The notes beneath the pieces were generated by a model. That model made no database searches, was not told the DNA's origin, and saw only the letters and a program-made list of their open reading frames with translations. From contig NZ_JACVQF010000184.1 in assembly GCF_014534645.1 (NCBI RefSeq), forward strand, positions 1 to 64,000: 64,000 bases of DNA, read 5' to 3'. This stretch comes from Streptomyces griseicoloratus. Its GTDB lineage: Bacteria; Actinomycetota; Actinomycetes; Streptomycetales; Streptomycetaceae. Below, in pieces: positions 28,452 to 36,725 of this stretch (position 1 is its first letter; every line of letters begins with the position of its first letter). A program made the translations under genes and the position numbers.

Positions 28452-30470
28452 TCACCGGTCCCACGAGCGGCGGGCCGCGGCGACCTGGGTGAGCACCTGC
28501 TGGAGCACCTGACTGCCGGGCGGCACGAGCGGCGGCTCGTACGTCCAGGCGTGCCCGACCCACGGGTCGGCGAGATGGTCGTCGGCCACCGGGGTGAGCC
28601 GCAGCAGCGAGCGCCACAGCGGGTCGAGCAGCGGACCGTACCCGGCGGACTCCTCACGGTCGGCGACCATCATCAGATGGACGCCGACGGCCGGACCCTC
28701 GTCCGCGAGGTAGCGCAGCTGGTTCACGGCCCGGTCGTCGAATCCGTGCGGGAAGTCGTTGACGACCAGGAGCTGCTGGGCCGTGTCGAGGCCGGGCGGG
28801 AGCGAGTCGGCGGCGCCGCCGCGCAGCGCCATCTGGACCAGGTCGACGCGCTGGGTGAGCCGGGCGAGGACGTCCGCCGTCCCCGCGGCGCCGAGAGCGG
28901 GCGGGGCGGCCAGCACTCCGGTCTGCACCAGCGGCGCGAGTGCCTGCGCTCCCGATCCGGCCGGGTCGATGACGTGCACCGTGAACTCGCCCGCCGGGTA
29001 GACGGCGAGCAGCCGGGCCGCGTGCGCGACCGCGGTCTCCAGAGCGAGGCGCCGCATGTCGTGGGAGTCGGCGAACGTATCGCCGGGCGAGCCGGAACGC
29101 CCGCTGTCGATCCACAGACCGCGCTCCAGCGGCAGCCGGACCAGCATGGGGATGCGTATCCGGTCGGCCTCGGGCAGGTGCAGGTCACCCAGCCGCAGCG
29201 CCATGGGGATCTCCATGGGCACCCGGTAGGCGTGCCACGCGGGGTTGTCCCAGCGCGCGTAGGCGGGCGGCAGGGCGGGTTCGACGACGTCGGCCTCGGC
29301 GATGAGCTGGGCGAGGTCCCGGTCGAACGCCTCCCTCGCCCGGGCCACGAGCTGACCGTGCCGGGCGCGGGCGGCCTCGCGGGCGGCGTCGCCCTGTCCG
29401 CCGATCCGGCTGCGCGGGTCGGACAGGACCTGGTCCAGCTCCTTCTCCATCCGGGACTCGGCGAAGTCCACGGCGCTGCGGTACGCGGCCGTGGTGCGGG
29501 CGAGGTCCTCGAACATGCCCCACACCTGGTTGTAGAGCCGCTCGTCCATGGACCAGCCGGTCGCGTCGCCCGCGACGGGCCGTGCGGGCTGCCCGGGCTC
29601 GGCGGGGGGCGCGGTGGGCGGAGGCGGCGGCGGAGCCGCGTTCTGCCGGCGGGGGTGGCTGTAGTCGATCGGCCCGCCGGAGCCGGCCGGGGACGGCTGG
29701 GAGGCGGGGTCGGCCGCACCGGGGCCGCCCGGGTACTCGGACTGGGGGCCGGGCCCGGCCGCGCCGTGGGGATCGTACGGGGATGCCGGCGGCACGGGGC
29801 CGGGGGCGCCCTGGGGTGCGGTGGCGCCGTGGTCCGGGCCGGGCGCGGGGGCGGCCGGCTGCGGGGAGCGGTCGCCGTCTGCCGTGCGCTGCGGGGGCGC
29901 GGGCACCGAACGGGCCAGGCCCCGGGCCACCGCTTCGTGAATGCTGCCGGCGAGCTGGTGGGCCTGGGGCAGGTCCTGGTCGGCGAGGAGTTCGGCGAGG
30001 CCGCCCGCGTATCCCTGTCCGACGGCGCGCACCTTCCAGGCGCCCTGGCGGCGGTAGAGCTCCAGGGCGACGACGGCGGACTCGGCCTCCAGGCCGGTGA
30101 TGGTGTAGCTGGCGACCTCGGTGCCGTCGAGGCCGGTGACGGCGACGAACGGGGCGGCGACGGCGCCGAAGCGGACCGGGCCCCTCCCGTCGGCGGCGGG
30201 CAGGGCCAGCAGCACGCTGACGCGGTGCACGGCGTCCGGCACGGCCTCCAGGTCCACCGCGAGGCGATGGTCGGCGGCGGCCTGCTTGGAGACCTCCAGG
30301 CCCGGCAGGACGGGTGCGCCCGGGTGGGCCACCCACTCCACGCCATGGACCTTGCCGTTCTCGTCGCCGAGCGTGGCTCCGGCGACGACCGGCGTGCCGG
30401 CCGAGACCCGGATCTCCAGACGGGCCTGGGGAAGCGGGTGGTTCTGCCCCCGCACCAGCTCCGCCGTCAT
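28452..30470 (-). CDS. TerD-domain protein fused to a degenerate FtsK-like domain
   Basis: Multi-domain Ter-family protein of 672 residues. Residues 1 to about 190 form a TerD domain (LEIRVSAGTPVVAGATLGDENG; SVLLALP; AVVALELYRRQGAWKVRAVGQGY). A proline/glycine-rich linker runs from about 190 to 310. The C-terminal half resembles an FtsK/SpoIIIE-type ATPase core: a Walker-A-like place reading DSGRSGSPGD with no GKS/T, then FTVHVIDPAG, LTQRVDLVQMAL, LLVVNDFPHGF (Walker-B-like) and GPAVGVHLMMVADRE. The missing P-loop lysine suggests an inactive or regulatory ATPase. It follows the smaller TerD gene by 82 bases, with a hairpin between. No function is established. Confidence 0.8.
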   Translation of the reverse strand: MTAELVRGQNHPLPQARLEIRVSAGTPVVAGATLGDENGKVHGVEWVAHPGAPVLPGLEVSKQAAADHRLAVDLEAVPDAVHRVSVLLALPAADGRGPVRFGAVAAPFVAVTGLDGTEVASYTITGLEAESAVVALELYRRQGAWKVRAVGQGYAGGLAELLADQDLPQAHQLAGSIHEAVARGLARSVPAPPQRTADGDRSPQPAAPAPGPDHGATAPQGAPGPVPPASPYDPHGAAGPGPQSEYPGGPGAADPASQPSPAGSGGPIDYSHPRRQNAAPPPPPPTAPPAEPGQPARPVAGDATGWSMDERLYNQVWGMFEDLARTTAAYRSAVDFAESRMEKELDQVLSDPRSRIGGQGDAAREAARARHGQLVARAREAFDRDLAQLIAEADVVEPALPPAYARWDNPAWHAYRVPMEIPMALRLGDLHLPEADRIRIPMLVRLPLERGLWIDSGRSGSPGDTFADSHDMRRLALETAVAHAARLLAVYPAGEFTVHVIDPAGSGAQALAPLVQTGVLAAPPALGAAGTADVLARLTQRVDLVQMALRGGAADSLPPGLDTAQQLLVVNDFPHGFDDRAVNQLRYLADEGPAVGVHLMMVADREESAGYGPLLDPLWRSLLRLTPVADDHLADPWVGHAWTYEPPLVPPGSQVLQQVLTQVAAARRSWDR

Positions 30471-30523
30471 CGCCTGTCCCCCTGTGTCACTCGTGTCGTC
30501 TCGTGTGCCGCGTGCCGGTCCCC

Positions 30524-30548
30524 GCCCGGGGGACCGGCCGGTCCGTGC
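30524..30548 (-). terminator. hairpin between the two TerD genes
   Basis: Perfect 10-bp stem (GCCGGTCCCC / GGGGACCGGC) with a five-base loop, four bases after the TerD stop. Partial terminator or attenuator before the fusion gene. Confidence 0.6.
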
Positions 30549-30552
30549 CGTC

Positions 30553-31131
30553 CTACAGGACCGGGAGGATCGCCGGCATCAGGTCCTCGAAGGTGCGGCC
30601 GTTGGCCGGGGTGCCGAGCGCGGTCATCGACCAGCCCTGGCCCGCGCGGTGCACCTTGGCCATGACCTGCGCCGTGAAGGCGCCGCCGCCGGCCAGCGTG
30701 TAGCGGGCGAGCTCCTGGCCGTTGGTCTCGTCGACCAGACGGCAGAAGGCGTTCTGCACCTCCTGGAAGGTCTGGCCCGTGAAGGAGTTCACGGTGAAGA
30801 CGATCTGGTCGATGTGGACCGGGACGCGCTGCAGGTCGACGAGGATCGCCTCGTCGTCGCCGCCCTGGCCGACACCGCCGACGAGGTTGTCGCCGGTGTG
30901 GCGCACCGAGCCGTCGTCGCTCACCAGGTGGCGGAAGAAGACGACGTCGACCGGCCGCTTGTCCGCGAACAGGACGGCGGAGGCGTCGAGGTCGATCTCT
31001 CGGGTCCGGGAACCGAACAGGCCGCGCCGGGGAGCCGCCTGCCAGCCGAGACCCATGCGCACCGACGTCAGGCTGCCGCCGTCGTTCTTCTGCAGACTGA
31101 TGGCCTGACCCTTGGTCATGTTGACGGTCAC
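30553..31131 (-). CDS. terD: TerD-family calcium-binding stress protein
   Basis: Tellurium-resistance/stress protein of the TerD family, 192 residues. The calcium-binding segments are intact: IDLDASAVLFADKRPVD near residue 46 and HTGDNLVGGVGQGGDDE near residue 78, then FTVNSFTGQTFQEVQNAFCRL, which is diagnostic of the family. TerD proteins act with TerB, TerC and others at the membrane in response to several stresses; in Streptomyces they affect morphology. GTG start at 31131 with an AGGGGA ribosome-binding site. The promoter at 31189-31211 matches the DNA-damage consensus. Neighbours: TerD fusion, TerC and antiporter downstream, uvrB upstream. Confidence 0.93.
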   Translation of the reverse strand: MTVNMTKGQAISLQKNDGGSLTSVRMGLGWQAAPRRGLFGSRTREIDLDASAVLFADKRPVDVVFFRHLVSDDGSVRHTGDNLVGGVGQGGDDEAILVDLQRVPVHIDQIVFTVNSFTGQTFQEVQNAFCRLVDETNGQELARYTLAGGGAFTAQVMAKVHRAGQGWSMTALGTPANGRTFEDLMPAILPVL

Positions 31132-31188
31132 GCGCTGATTCCCCTCTCGAACTGTCCCCTGTTGCCGCGGCGCCCGCGGTTGACCCGA

Positions 31189-31211
31189 ACACTACGCAGG
31201 GGCACCGACAG
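31189..31211 (-). promoter_or_regulatory. RecA-NDp (PafBC-type) promoter of terD
   Basis: On the minus strand: CTGTCGGTG, exactly 8 bases, TAGTGT. It differs from the consensus only at the weakly conserved first base. The expected leader is about 50 bases and includes the AGGGGA ribosome-binding site. Confidence 0.7.
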
Positions 31212-31273
31212 TGCCGTACCCAGGGCCGTACTTTGTGTCGGTCTTGCAACACAGCGCGTGCCCGCCCGGGCCG

Positions 31274-33427
31274 TCAGGCCAGGCCGGCCTCCTTCATCTG
31301 GCGCAGTTCCTTCTTCATCTCGGAGACCTCGTCGCGCAGCCGGGCCGCGATCTCGAACTGCAGGTCCGCGGCGGCCGCCCGCATGCGTGCGGTGAGTTCC
31401 TCGATCTGCTCGGCGAGTTCGGCGGCGGGGCGGTCGGTCGGCATCTTCTCCGCGGCCTTGCCCTTGGCTCCCTTGGCTCCCTTGGCCGCCTTGCCGCCCG
31501 CCGCCTTGCCGCCGAGGGCGGGCACGGGGGCCTTGGCGCCCTTGCCGTCCTTGGACTGGCGGTAGCCGGAGCCGAGCAGCTGCTCGGTGTCCACGTCCTC
31601 GCGGGCGATCTGCGCCACGATGTCGTTGATCTTCTTGCGGAGCGGCTGCGGGTCGATGCCGTTTGCCTTGTTGAACGCGATCTGCTTCTCGCGGCGGCGG
31701 TTGGTCTCCTCGATGGCCTTCTCCATCGCCGGGGTGATCTTGTCGGCGTACATGTGGACCTGGCCGGAGACGTTGCGCGCCGCGCGGCCGATGGTCTGGA
31801 TCAGGGACGTGCCGGAGCGCAGGAAGCCCTCCTTGTCGGCGTCGAGGATCGCCACCAGGGAGACCTCGGGGAGGTCGAGGCCCTCCCTGAGCAGGTTGAT
31901 GCCGACCAGGACGTCGTACTCACCGGCGCGCAGCTCCCTCAGCAGTTCGACGCGGCGCAGCGTGTCGACGTCGCTGTGGAGGTAGCGGACCTGGATGCCG
32001 AGTTCCAGGAAGTAGTCGGTGAGGTCCTCGGCCATCTTCTTGGTGAGCGTGGTGACCAGGACGCGCTCGTCCTTCTCGGTCCGCTTGCGGATCTCGTGCA
32101 CCAGGTCGTCGATCTGGCCCTCGGTGGGCTTGACCACGACCTCCGGATCGACGAGGCCGGTGGGGCGGATGATCTGCTCGACGGCTCCGTCGGAGCGGGA
32201 CAGCTCGTAGGTGCCGGGGGTCGCCGACAGGTACACGGTCTGCCCGATGCGCTCCTGGAACTCCTCCCACTTCAGCGGGCGGTTGTCGAGCGCGGAGGGC
32301 AGCCGGAAGCCGTGGTCGACCAGGGTCCGCTTGCGGGAGGCGTCGCCCTCGTACATGGCGCCGATCTGCGGCACGGTGACGTGCGACTCGTCGATGACGA
32401 GCAGGAAGTCGTCCGGGAAGTAGTCCAGCAGCGTGTTCGGCGGGGAGCCGGGCGAGCGGCCGTCGAAGTGCATCGAGTAGTTCTCGACTCCGGAGCAGGT
32501 GCCGATCTGGCGGAGCATCTCGATGTCGTACGTCGTGCGCATCCGCAGGCGCTGGGCCTCCAGGAGCTTGCCCTGCTTCTCCAGCTCGGCCAGGCGCTCG
32601 GCCAGCTCCTTCTCGATGTCGTTGACGGCCCGCTCCATGCGCTCGGGGCCCGCGACGTAGTGGGAGGCCGGGAAGACGTACAGCTGCTGGTCGTCGCTGA
32701 TGATCTCGCCGGTGAGGGGGTGGAGCGTGGACAGGGCCTCGATCTCGTCGCCGAACATCTCGATGCGGACGGCCAGCTCCTCGTAGACCGGGAAGATCTC
32801 GATGGTGTCGCCGCGGACCCGGAAGGTGCCGCGGGCGAAGGCCATGTCGTTGCGCGTGTACTGGATGTCGACGAAGCGGCGCAGCAGCTCGTCCCGGTCG
32901 ATCTCGTCGCCGACCCGGAGGGGGACCATGCGGTCCACGTACTCCTGCGGGGTGCCGAGGCCGTAGATGCAGGAGACGGAGGCGACCACGACGACGTCTC
33001 GGCGGGTGAGGAGCGAGTTGGTCGCGGAGTGGCGCAGCCGCTCCACCTCCTCGTTGATCGAGGAGTCCTTCTCGATGTAGGTGTCCGACTGCGGGACGTA
33101 CGCCTCGGGCTGGTAGTAGTCGTAGTACGAGACGAAGTACTCCACGGCGTTGTTCGGCAGCAGCTCGCGGAACTCGTTGGCCAGCTGGGCGGCCAGCGTC
33201 TTGTTCGGCGCCATCACGAGCGTGGGGCGCTGGAGCTTCTCGATCATCCACGCGGTGGTGGCGGACTTGCCGGTGCCGGTGGCACCGAGCAGGACGACGT
33301 CCTTCTCGCCTGCTTCGATGCGCCGGGCGAGCTCGGCGATGGCCGCCGGCTGGTCGCCGCTCGGCTGGTAGGGGCTGACGACCTCGAAGGGCGCCACCGT
33401 GCGTTCGATCTGGGAAACGGGCCGCAT
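31274..33427 (-). CDS. uvrB: excinuclease ABC subunit B
   Basis: DNA helicase-like subunit that verifies damage and recruits UvrC. The 717-residue product has Walker [14 protein letters not shown] near residue 50, the damage-probing beta-hairpin [20 protein letters not shown] near 94, the DEAD-like VIDESHV, motif QTIGRAARN near 545, and a C-terminal UVR domain ([20 protein letters not shown]). Between helicase and UVR domains lies an extra lysine/glycine/alanine-rich insert (about 640-670). I use the ATG at 33427, seven bases after a TACGGT -10 box, so the mRNA is probably leaderless. The MHYT gene ends 41 bases upstream on the same strand. Confidence 0.98.
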   Translation of the reverse strand: MRPVSQIERTVAPFEVVSPYQPSGDQPAAIAELARRIEAGEKDVVLLGATGTGKSATTAWMIEKLQRPTLVMAPNKTLAAQLANEFRELLPNNAVEYFVSYYDYYQPEAYVPQSDTYIEKDSSINEEVERLRHSATNSLLTRRDVVVVASVSCIYGLGTPQEYVDRMVPLRVGDEIDRDELLRRFVDIQYTRNDMAFARGTFRVRGDTIEIFPVYEELAVRIEMFGDEIEALSTLHPLTGEIISDDQQLYVFPASHYVAGPERMERAVNDIEKELAERLAELEKQGKLLEAQRLRMRTTYDIEMLRQIGTCSGVENYSMHFDGRSPGSPPNTLLDYFPDDFLLVIDESHVTVPQIGAMYEGDASRKRTLVDHGFRLPSALDNRPLKWEEFQERIGQTVYLSATPGTYELSRSDGAVEQIIRPTGLVDPEVVVKPTEGQIDDLVHEIRKRTEKDERVLVTTLTKKMAEDLTDYFLELGIQVRYLHSDVDTLRRVELLRELRAGEYDVLVGINLLREGLDLPEVSLVAILDADKEGFLRSGTSLIQTIGRAARNVSGQVHMYADKITPAMEKAIEETNRRREKQIAFNKANGIDPQPLRKKINDIVAQIAREDVDTEQLLGSGYRQSKDGKGAKAPVPALGGKAAGGKAAKGAKGAKGKAAEKMPTDRPAAELAEQIEELTARMRAAAADLQFEIAARLRDEVSEMKKELRQMKEAGLA

Positions 33428-33434
33428 GGGTTCC

Positions 33435-33457
33435 ACCGTACGACCCCGCACTGACAA
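33435..33457 (-). promoter_or_regulatory. RecA-NDp (PafBC-type) promoter of uvrB
   Basis: On the minus strand: TTGTCAGTG, exactly 8 bases, TACGGT: a full consensus match. Seven bases separate the -10 box from the uvrB ATG. It fits inside the 40-base gap between the MHYT gene and uvrB. Confidence 0.82.
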
Positions 33458-33467
33458 CCGGTCCGGG

Positions 33468-34349
33468 TCAGCGGTTCTGCGGGGTGCGCGGACGCCGGCG
33501 GGCGAGCCTGCGGCGCGGGCGGAGCGGGGACTGGTGCACCGCCGGCCGGCGGGCCGGGCGCGGCACGACGGTGTGGGCGGGGATGCCCGGCTTGTCCTCG
33601 ACGGGTGCCAGGGCCGGCTTCCCCGCCACCAGCAGCGGATCGAAGATCACGACGACGCCGGCGACGAGGAGGAAGGCGAGCGGGCCGATGAGCATCGGGG
33701 CGAGGAGTTCGGCGGGCGACTGGCCGGTGGCCGGCTCGGACGTGCCGTGGACGTGGACGTCCAGGGCCGCCATGCCCGTGTAGTGCATGCCGGTGACGGC
33801 GAGCCCCATCACCAGGCTCGCGCCCACGCTCCACAGGAAGCCGCGGACCTGTCCGGCGGCCCACAGGGCCGCGGTGGCCGCGGCCATGGCTATGACCACG
33901 GACACGGCCACGGTGAACGTGTTGTACTCCAGTTCTCCGTCCAGGCTCATGCCGGCCATGCCCAGGTAGTGCATGGACGCGATGCCCAGGCCGGTGATCG
34001 TGCCGCCGGTGAACAGGGCCGCTCCGCGGGCGCCCCGGTAGCCGACGATGAAGATCCCCACGCCCACCATCACGATCGCGAGGGCCAGGCTCGCGAACGT
34101 CATCGGCCCGTCGTAGCGGATCGGCGTGTGTTCGACCGTGAAGCCCATCATCGCGATGAAGTGCATGGTCCAGATGCCGGAGCCGATCGCCGCGGAGCCG
34201 AGGGCGAGCCACCCGGGACGCCAGGACCGGGCGACCAGCATGGACCTCGTGGTGCAGCGCAGGCCGAGGGCACCGCCCAGGCAGGCCATGAGGTAGGCCA
34301 CCAGCGGTGTGACGAGTCCGTAGCTGAATCCGTCGACCGTGCCTTGCAT
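33468..34349 (-). CDS. MHYT-domain integral membrane sensor
   Basis: Seven-helix MHYT-domain protein, a proposed sensor of oxygen, CO or NO through copper bound by the Met/His residues. The 293-residue product carries three MHYT-type motifs: [11 protein letters not shown] near residue 60, [10 protein letters not shown] near 125 and [10 protein letters not shown] near 186. There is no attached GGDEF/EAL or kinase domain; instead the C-terminus is a basic, proline/arginine-rich cytoplasmic tail of about 45 residues ([16 protein letters not shown]). ATG start with GGAAGGG nine bases upstream. It may be co-transcribed with uvrB, whose own promoter lies just past its stop. Confidence 0.88.
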   Translation of the reverse strand: MQGTVDGFSYGLVTPLVAYLMACLGGALGLRCTTRSMLVARSWRPGWLALGSAAIGSGIWTMHFIAMMGFTVEHTPIRYDGPMTFASLALAIVMVGVGIFIVGYRGARGAALFTGGTITGLGIASMHYLGMAGMSLDGELEYNTFTVAVSVVIAMAAATAALWAAGQVRGFLWSVGASLVMGLAVTGMHYTGMAALDVHVHGTSEPATGQSPAELLAPMLIGPLAFLLVAGVVVIFDPLLVAGKPALAPVEDKPGIPAHTVVPRPARRPAVHQSPLRPRRRLARRRPRTPQNR

Positions 34350-34629
34350 GCGCGGCTACCCTTCCGCCCTGTTGCGTCCTGGAGTGTCCTGATGTGCGCC
34401 CCCTCCCAGGACCGCGGAGTGCGGTCAGGGTTGAGGCAGAGAGTATGACTGCCACCGGAATGGTCGAACGATTCTCCGGCAAAGAATCACGGCCCTGACG
34501 CAGTTGTGCGGCCCCGGTGAGCGGAGTTGAGCGACTCCATTCAGTCTGTGGCCATTCTGTACCCCTCTCCCGTTGACTCACTGCTGTCACAGTGGTGCTG
34601 TCCGTGATCGTTCGACGCGAGGAGTACGC

Positions 34630-35514
34630 ATGCACGCGCGCACAGTTGCCGTCACGACCACCGCGCTGATGGCTGCCCTCCTGACCCCCGCCTCTCATGC
34701 CCGGACCGACGTCGGCGACGATCGGCCCGCGGTCATCGCCCACCGGGGGGCCTCCGCGTACGCGCCGGAGAACACGCTGGCCGCCGTCGACAAGGCCGCC
34801 GAGCTGGGCATCCGCTGGGTGGAGAACGACGTCCAGCGGACCCGGGACGGCGAACTCGTCGTGCTGCACGACGACAGCCTCCGGCGTACGACCGACGTCG
34901 AGGAGGTCTATCCCGACCGGGCGCCCTGGCTGGTGAAGGACTTCACCGCCGCCGAGATCGCGCGGCTGGACGCGGGGAGCTGGTTCGGCTCCGCCTACGC
35001 GGGCGCGCGCGTGCCGACGCTGGAGCAGTACGTCGAGCGCGTCGAGCGCCACGACCAGAAACTCCTGCTGGAGATCAAGAATCCCGAGCTGTACCCCGGC
35101 ATCGAGCAGCAGACCCTGAAGGTCCTGTCCAACGAGGGCTGGCTGGACCGGCACCACGTGACCGGACGGCTGGTCGTGCAGAGCTTCAGCGCACAGAGCG
35201 TGCGGAACGTCCACAAACTGAAGCCGGCCGTCAGGACCGGGTTCCTCGGCACGCCGCCCGTGTCGGACCTGCCCGCGTACGCGGAGTTCACCGACCAGAT
35301 CAACCCCTCCTACGGCACGCTGTCCCTGGGTTACGTCTCCTCCGTCCACGCGTTCACCGGGCCGCACGGCAAGCCCCTGCAGGTCTCCACCTGGACGGTC
35401 GACGACGCGGAAACGGCCCGGCGGGTCGCCGGGTACGGCGTCGACGGCATCATCACCAACAAGCCCGACGTGGTGCGGGACGCCCTGCGCGGCAAGGACG
35501 CCGGCGGCGAGTGA
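34630..35514 (+). CDS. glpQ: secreted glycerophosphodiester phosphodiesterase
   Basis: Hydrolyses glycerophosphodiesters to glycerol 3-phosphate and an alcohol, outside the cell. The 294-residue product has a signal peptide of about 23 residues (TVAVTTTALMAALLTPASHA), then the GDPD catalytic motifs AHRGASAYAPENT, WVENDVQRT, VLHDDSLRRTTD and LLLEIKNPELY. ATG start with GAGGAG-like spacing (GGAG six bases upstream). Homologous glpQ genes in Streptomyces are controlled by phosphate through PhoP; here I see no clean pair of PHO boxes, only weak GTTGACTC/GCTGTCAC similarity at 34572-34593. The MHYT gene is divergent. Confidence 0.93.
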   Translation: MHARTVAVTTTALMAALLTPASHARTDVGDDRPAVIAHRGASAYAPENTLAAVDKAAELGIRWVENDVQRTRDGELVVLHDDSLRRTTDVEEVYPDRAPWLVKDFTAAEIARLDAGSWFGSAYAGARVPTLEQYVERVERHDQKLLLEIKNPELYPGIEQQTLKVLSNEGWLDRHHVTGRLVVQSFSAQSVRNVHKLKPAVRTGFLGTPPVSDLPAYAEFTDQINPSYGTLSLGYVSSVHAFTGPHGKPLQVSTWTVDDAETARRVAGYGVDGIITNKPDVVRDALRGKDAGGE

Positions 35515-35559
35515 TTCCGTCGCCTCCGCGGGGCGCCGCCGCGTCCGCCTCGGCGGGCG

Positions 35560-35582
35560 TTGTCAGTGGCGGGTCGTACGGT
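35560..35582 (+). promoter_or_regulatory. RecA-NDp (PafBC-type) promoter of ogt
   Basis: TTGTCAGTG, exactly 8 bases, TACGGT: a full consensus match. The -10 box ends seven bases before the ogt ATG at 35590, implying a leaderless mRNA, the same layout as uvrB. Confidence 0.82.
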
Positions 35583-35589
35583 GGGGCGC

Positions 35590-36144
35590 ATGGACAGCGA
35601 TGGGCAGTACGAGCAGCGGATCGTGTGGACCGTCGTCGGCACGGACATCGGTCCGCTGCTGCTGGCCGCGACCCGCGAGGGCCTGGTCAACGTCGTGTTC
35701 CACGCCTCGGAGGCGGTGCGCGACCGGGCGCTCGGCCGGCTGGCGTCACGGCTGGGCGGGGAACCCGTCGAGGCCCCGGACTCCCCGTTGCTGGCGGAGG
35801 CGATACGGCAGGTGGAGTCGTACTTCGCGGGTGAGCGCCGCGCGTTCGACCTGCCGCTGGACTGGTCGCTGATCTCGGGCTTCAACCGGGAGGTGCTGCG
35901 GGAGCTGGCCTCCGGCGTCCCGTACGGCTCGGTCGTCGGCTACGGCGATCTCGCCGGACGGGTGGGTCAGCCGGGCGCCGCCCAGGCGGTGGGTGCGGCG
36001 ATGGGCGCCAATCCGTTGCCGGTCGTCGTGCCGTGCCACCGGGTCCTGGAGAGCGACGGCGGCATCGGCGGGTTCGGGGGCGGCGTGGACACCAAGCGGA
36101 AGCTGCTCGCGCTGGAGGGCGTGCTGCCCGAGCCGTTGTTCTAG
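35590..36144 (+). CDS. ogt: methylated-DNA-[protein]-cysteine S-methyltransferase
   Basis: Direct-reversal repair protein that removes O6-alkyl groups from guanine onto its own cysteine. The 184-residue product has the helix-turn-helix/arginine finger region (FNREVLRELASGVPYGSVVGYGDLA), the NPLPVVVPCHRV active site with the acceptor cysteine, and the GGIGGFGGGVDTKRKLLALEG tail. It lacks the Ada N-terminal phosphotriester/regulatory domain, so it is Ogt-type. I use the ATG at 35590; a longer frame begins inside the promoter. Its promoter matches that of uvrA and uvrB, pointing to joint damage induction. Confidence 0.94.
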   Translation: MDSDGQYEQRIVWTVVGTDIGPLLLAATREGLVNVVFHASEAVRDRALGRLASRLGGEPVEAPDSPLLAEAIRQVESYFAGERRAFDLPLDWSLISGFNREVLRELASGVPYGSVVGYGDLAGRVGQPGAAQAVGAAMGANPLPVVVPCHRVLESDGGIGGFGGGVDTKRKLLALEGVLPEPLF

Positions 36145-36196
36145 TTGTTTGTTCCAGCCGTGCCGTCCGGTGCCGTCCCCAGCGGCTGGTCATCGG

Positions 36197-36625
36197 CTAG
36201 TCGTAGTGCCGCGCCTCGAAGATGTTGCCGTCCGGGTCGGTGAAGTAGAAGCTGCGCCGGGCCAGGCCCCGGGCGCCGTAGGAGTCGTGCGAGAAGTCCG
36301 AGACGGGCACCGACCGCTCCTCCAGGCGGCTGCGCAGTGCGTCGAAGTCGTGCCGTGGCAGTGACAGGCAGATGTGGTTGACCGGGTGGCCCGCGCTCCC
36401 GGCCGCGCCGGGCACCATCCGCATGTGCTCGGCCAGGGAGTGCGGTGCGAGGTCGAGGATGGTCTCGTCGTTCAGGCGTACGGAGGGGAACGTCACGGTG
36501 CCCGCGGCGTACTCGGTGACCCTCAGCGGCTCCATCCCCACGGCCTTCTCGTAGAAGTCGGCCGCGGCGACCGGATCGCGCACCCAGAGGACGACGTGGT
36601 CGAGGCGTGCCGTGTTGTCCGTCAT
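36197..36625 (-). CDS. VOC-family (glyoxalase/bleomycin-resistance-like) protein
   Basis: Small vicinal-oxygen-chelate protein of 142 residues. One N-terminal repeat begins LDHVVLWVRDPVAAADFY with the metal-ligand histidine, a second contains HICLSLPRHDFDALRSRL, and the C-terminal ligand glutamate is in DPDGNIFEARHYD. This is the pattern of metal-dependent dioxygenases, glyoxalases and drug-binding proteins. Function not deducible. ATG start at 36625 directly behind an AGGA-rich stretch. It is divergent from psuG. Confidence 0.85.
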   Translation of the reverse strand: MTDNTARLDHVVLWVRDPVAAADFYEKAVGMEPLRVTEYAAGTVTFPSVRLNDETILDLAPHSLAEHMRMVPGAAGSAGHPVNHICLSLPRHDFDALRSRLEERSVPVSDFSHDSYGARGLARRSFYFTDPDGNIFEARHYD

Positions 36626-36725
36626 GTCCTCCAGGCTCCCGGCCCCTCCCCCGGGCCGCAAGGGTTTGGTCCGGTGTCCCGCCCGCCAGAGATGAGGAAG
36701 AAGCCGACGGACAGGAGGCAGGCGC

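Noticed and set aside
34572-34593. PHO-box-like direct repeats before glpQ
   Set aside because: Only weak matches (GTTGACTC, GCTGTCAC); not enough to claim a PhoP site although glpQ homologues are PhoP-controlled.
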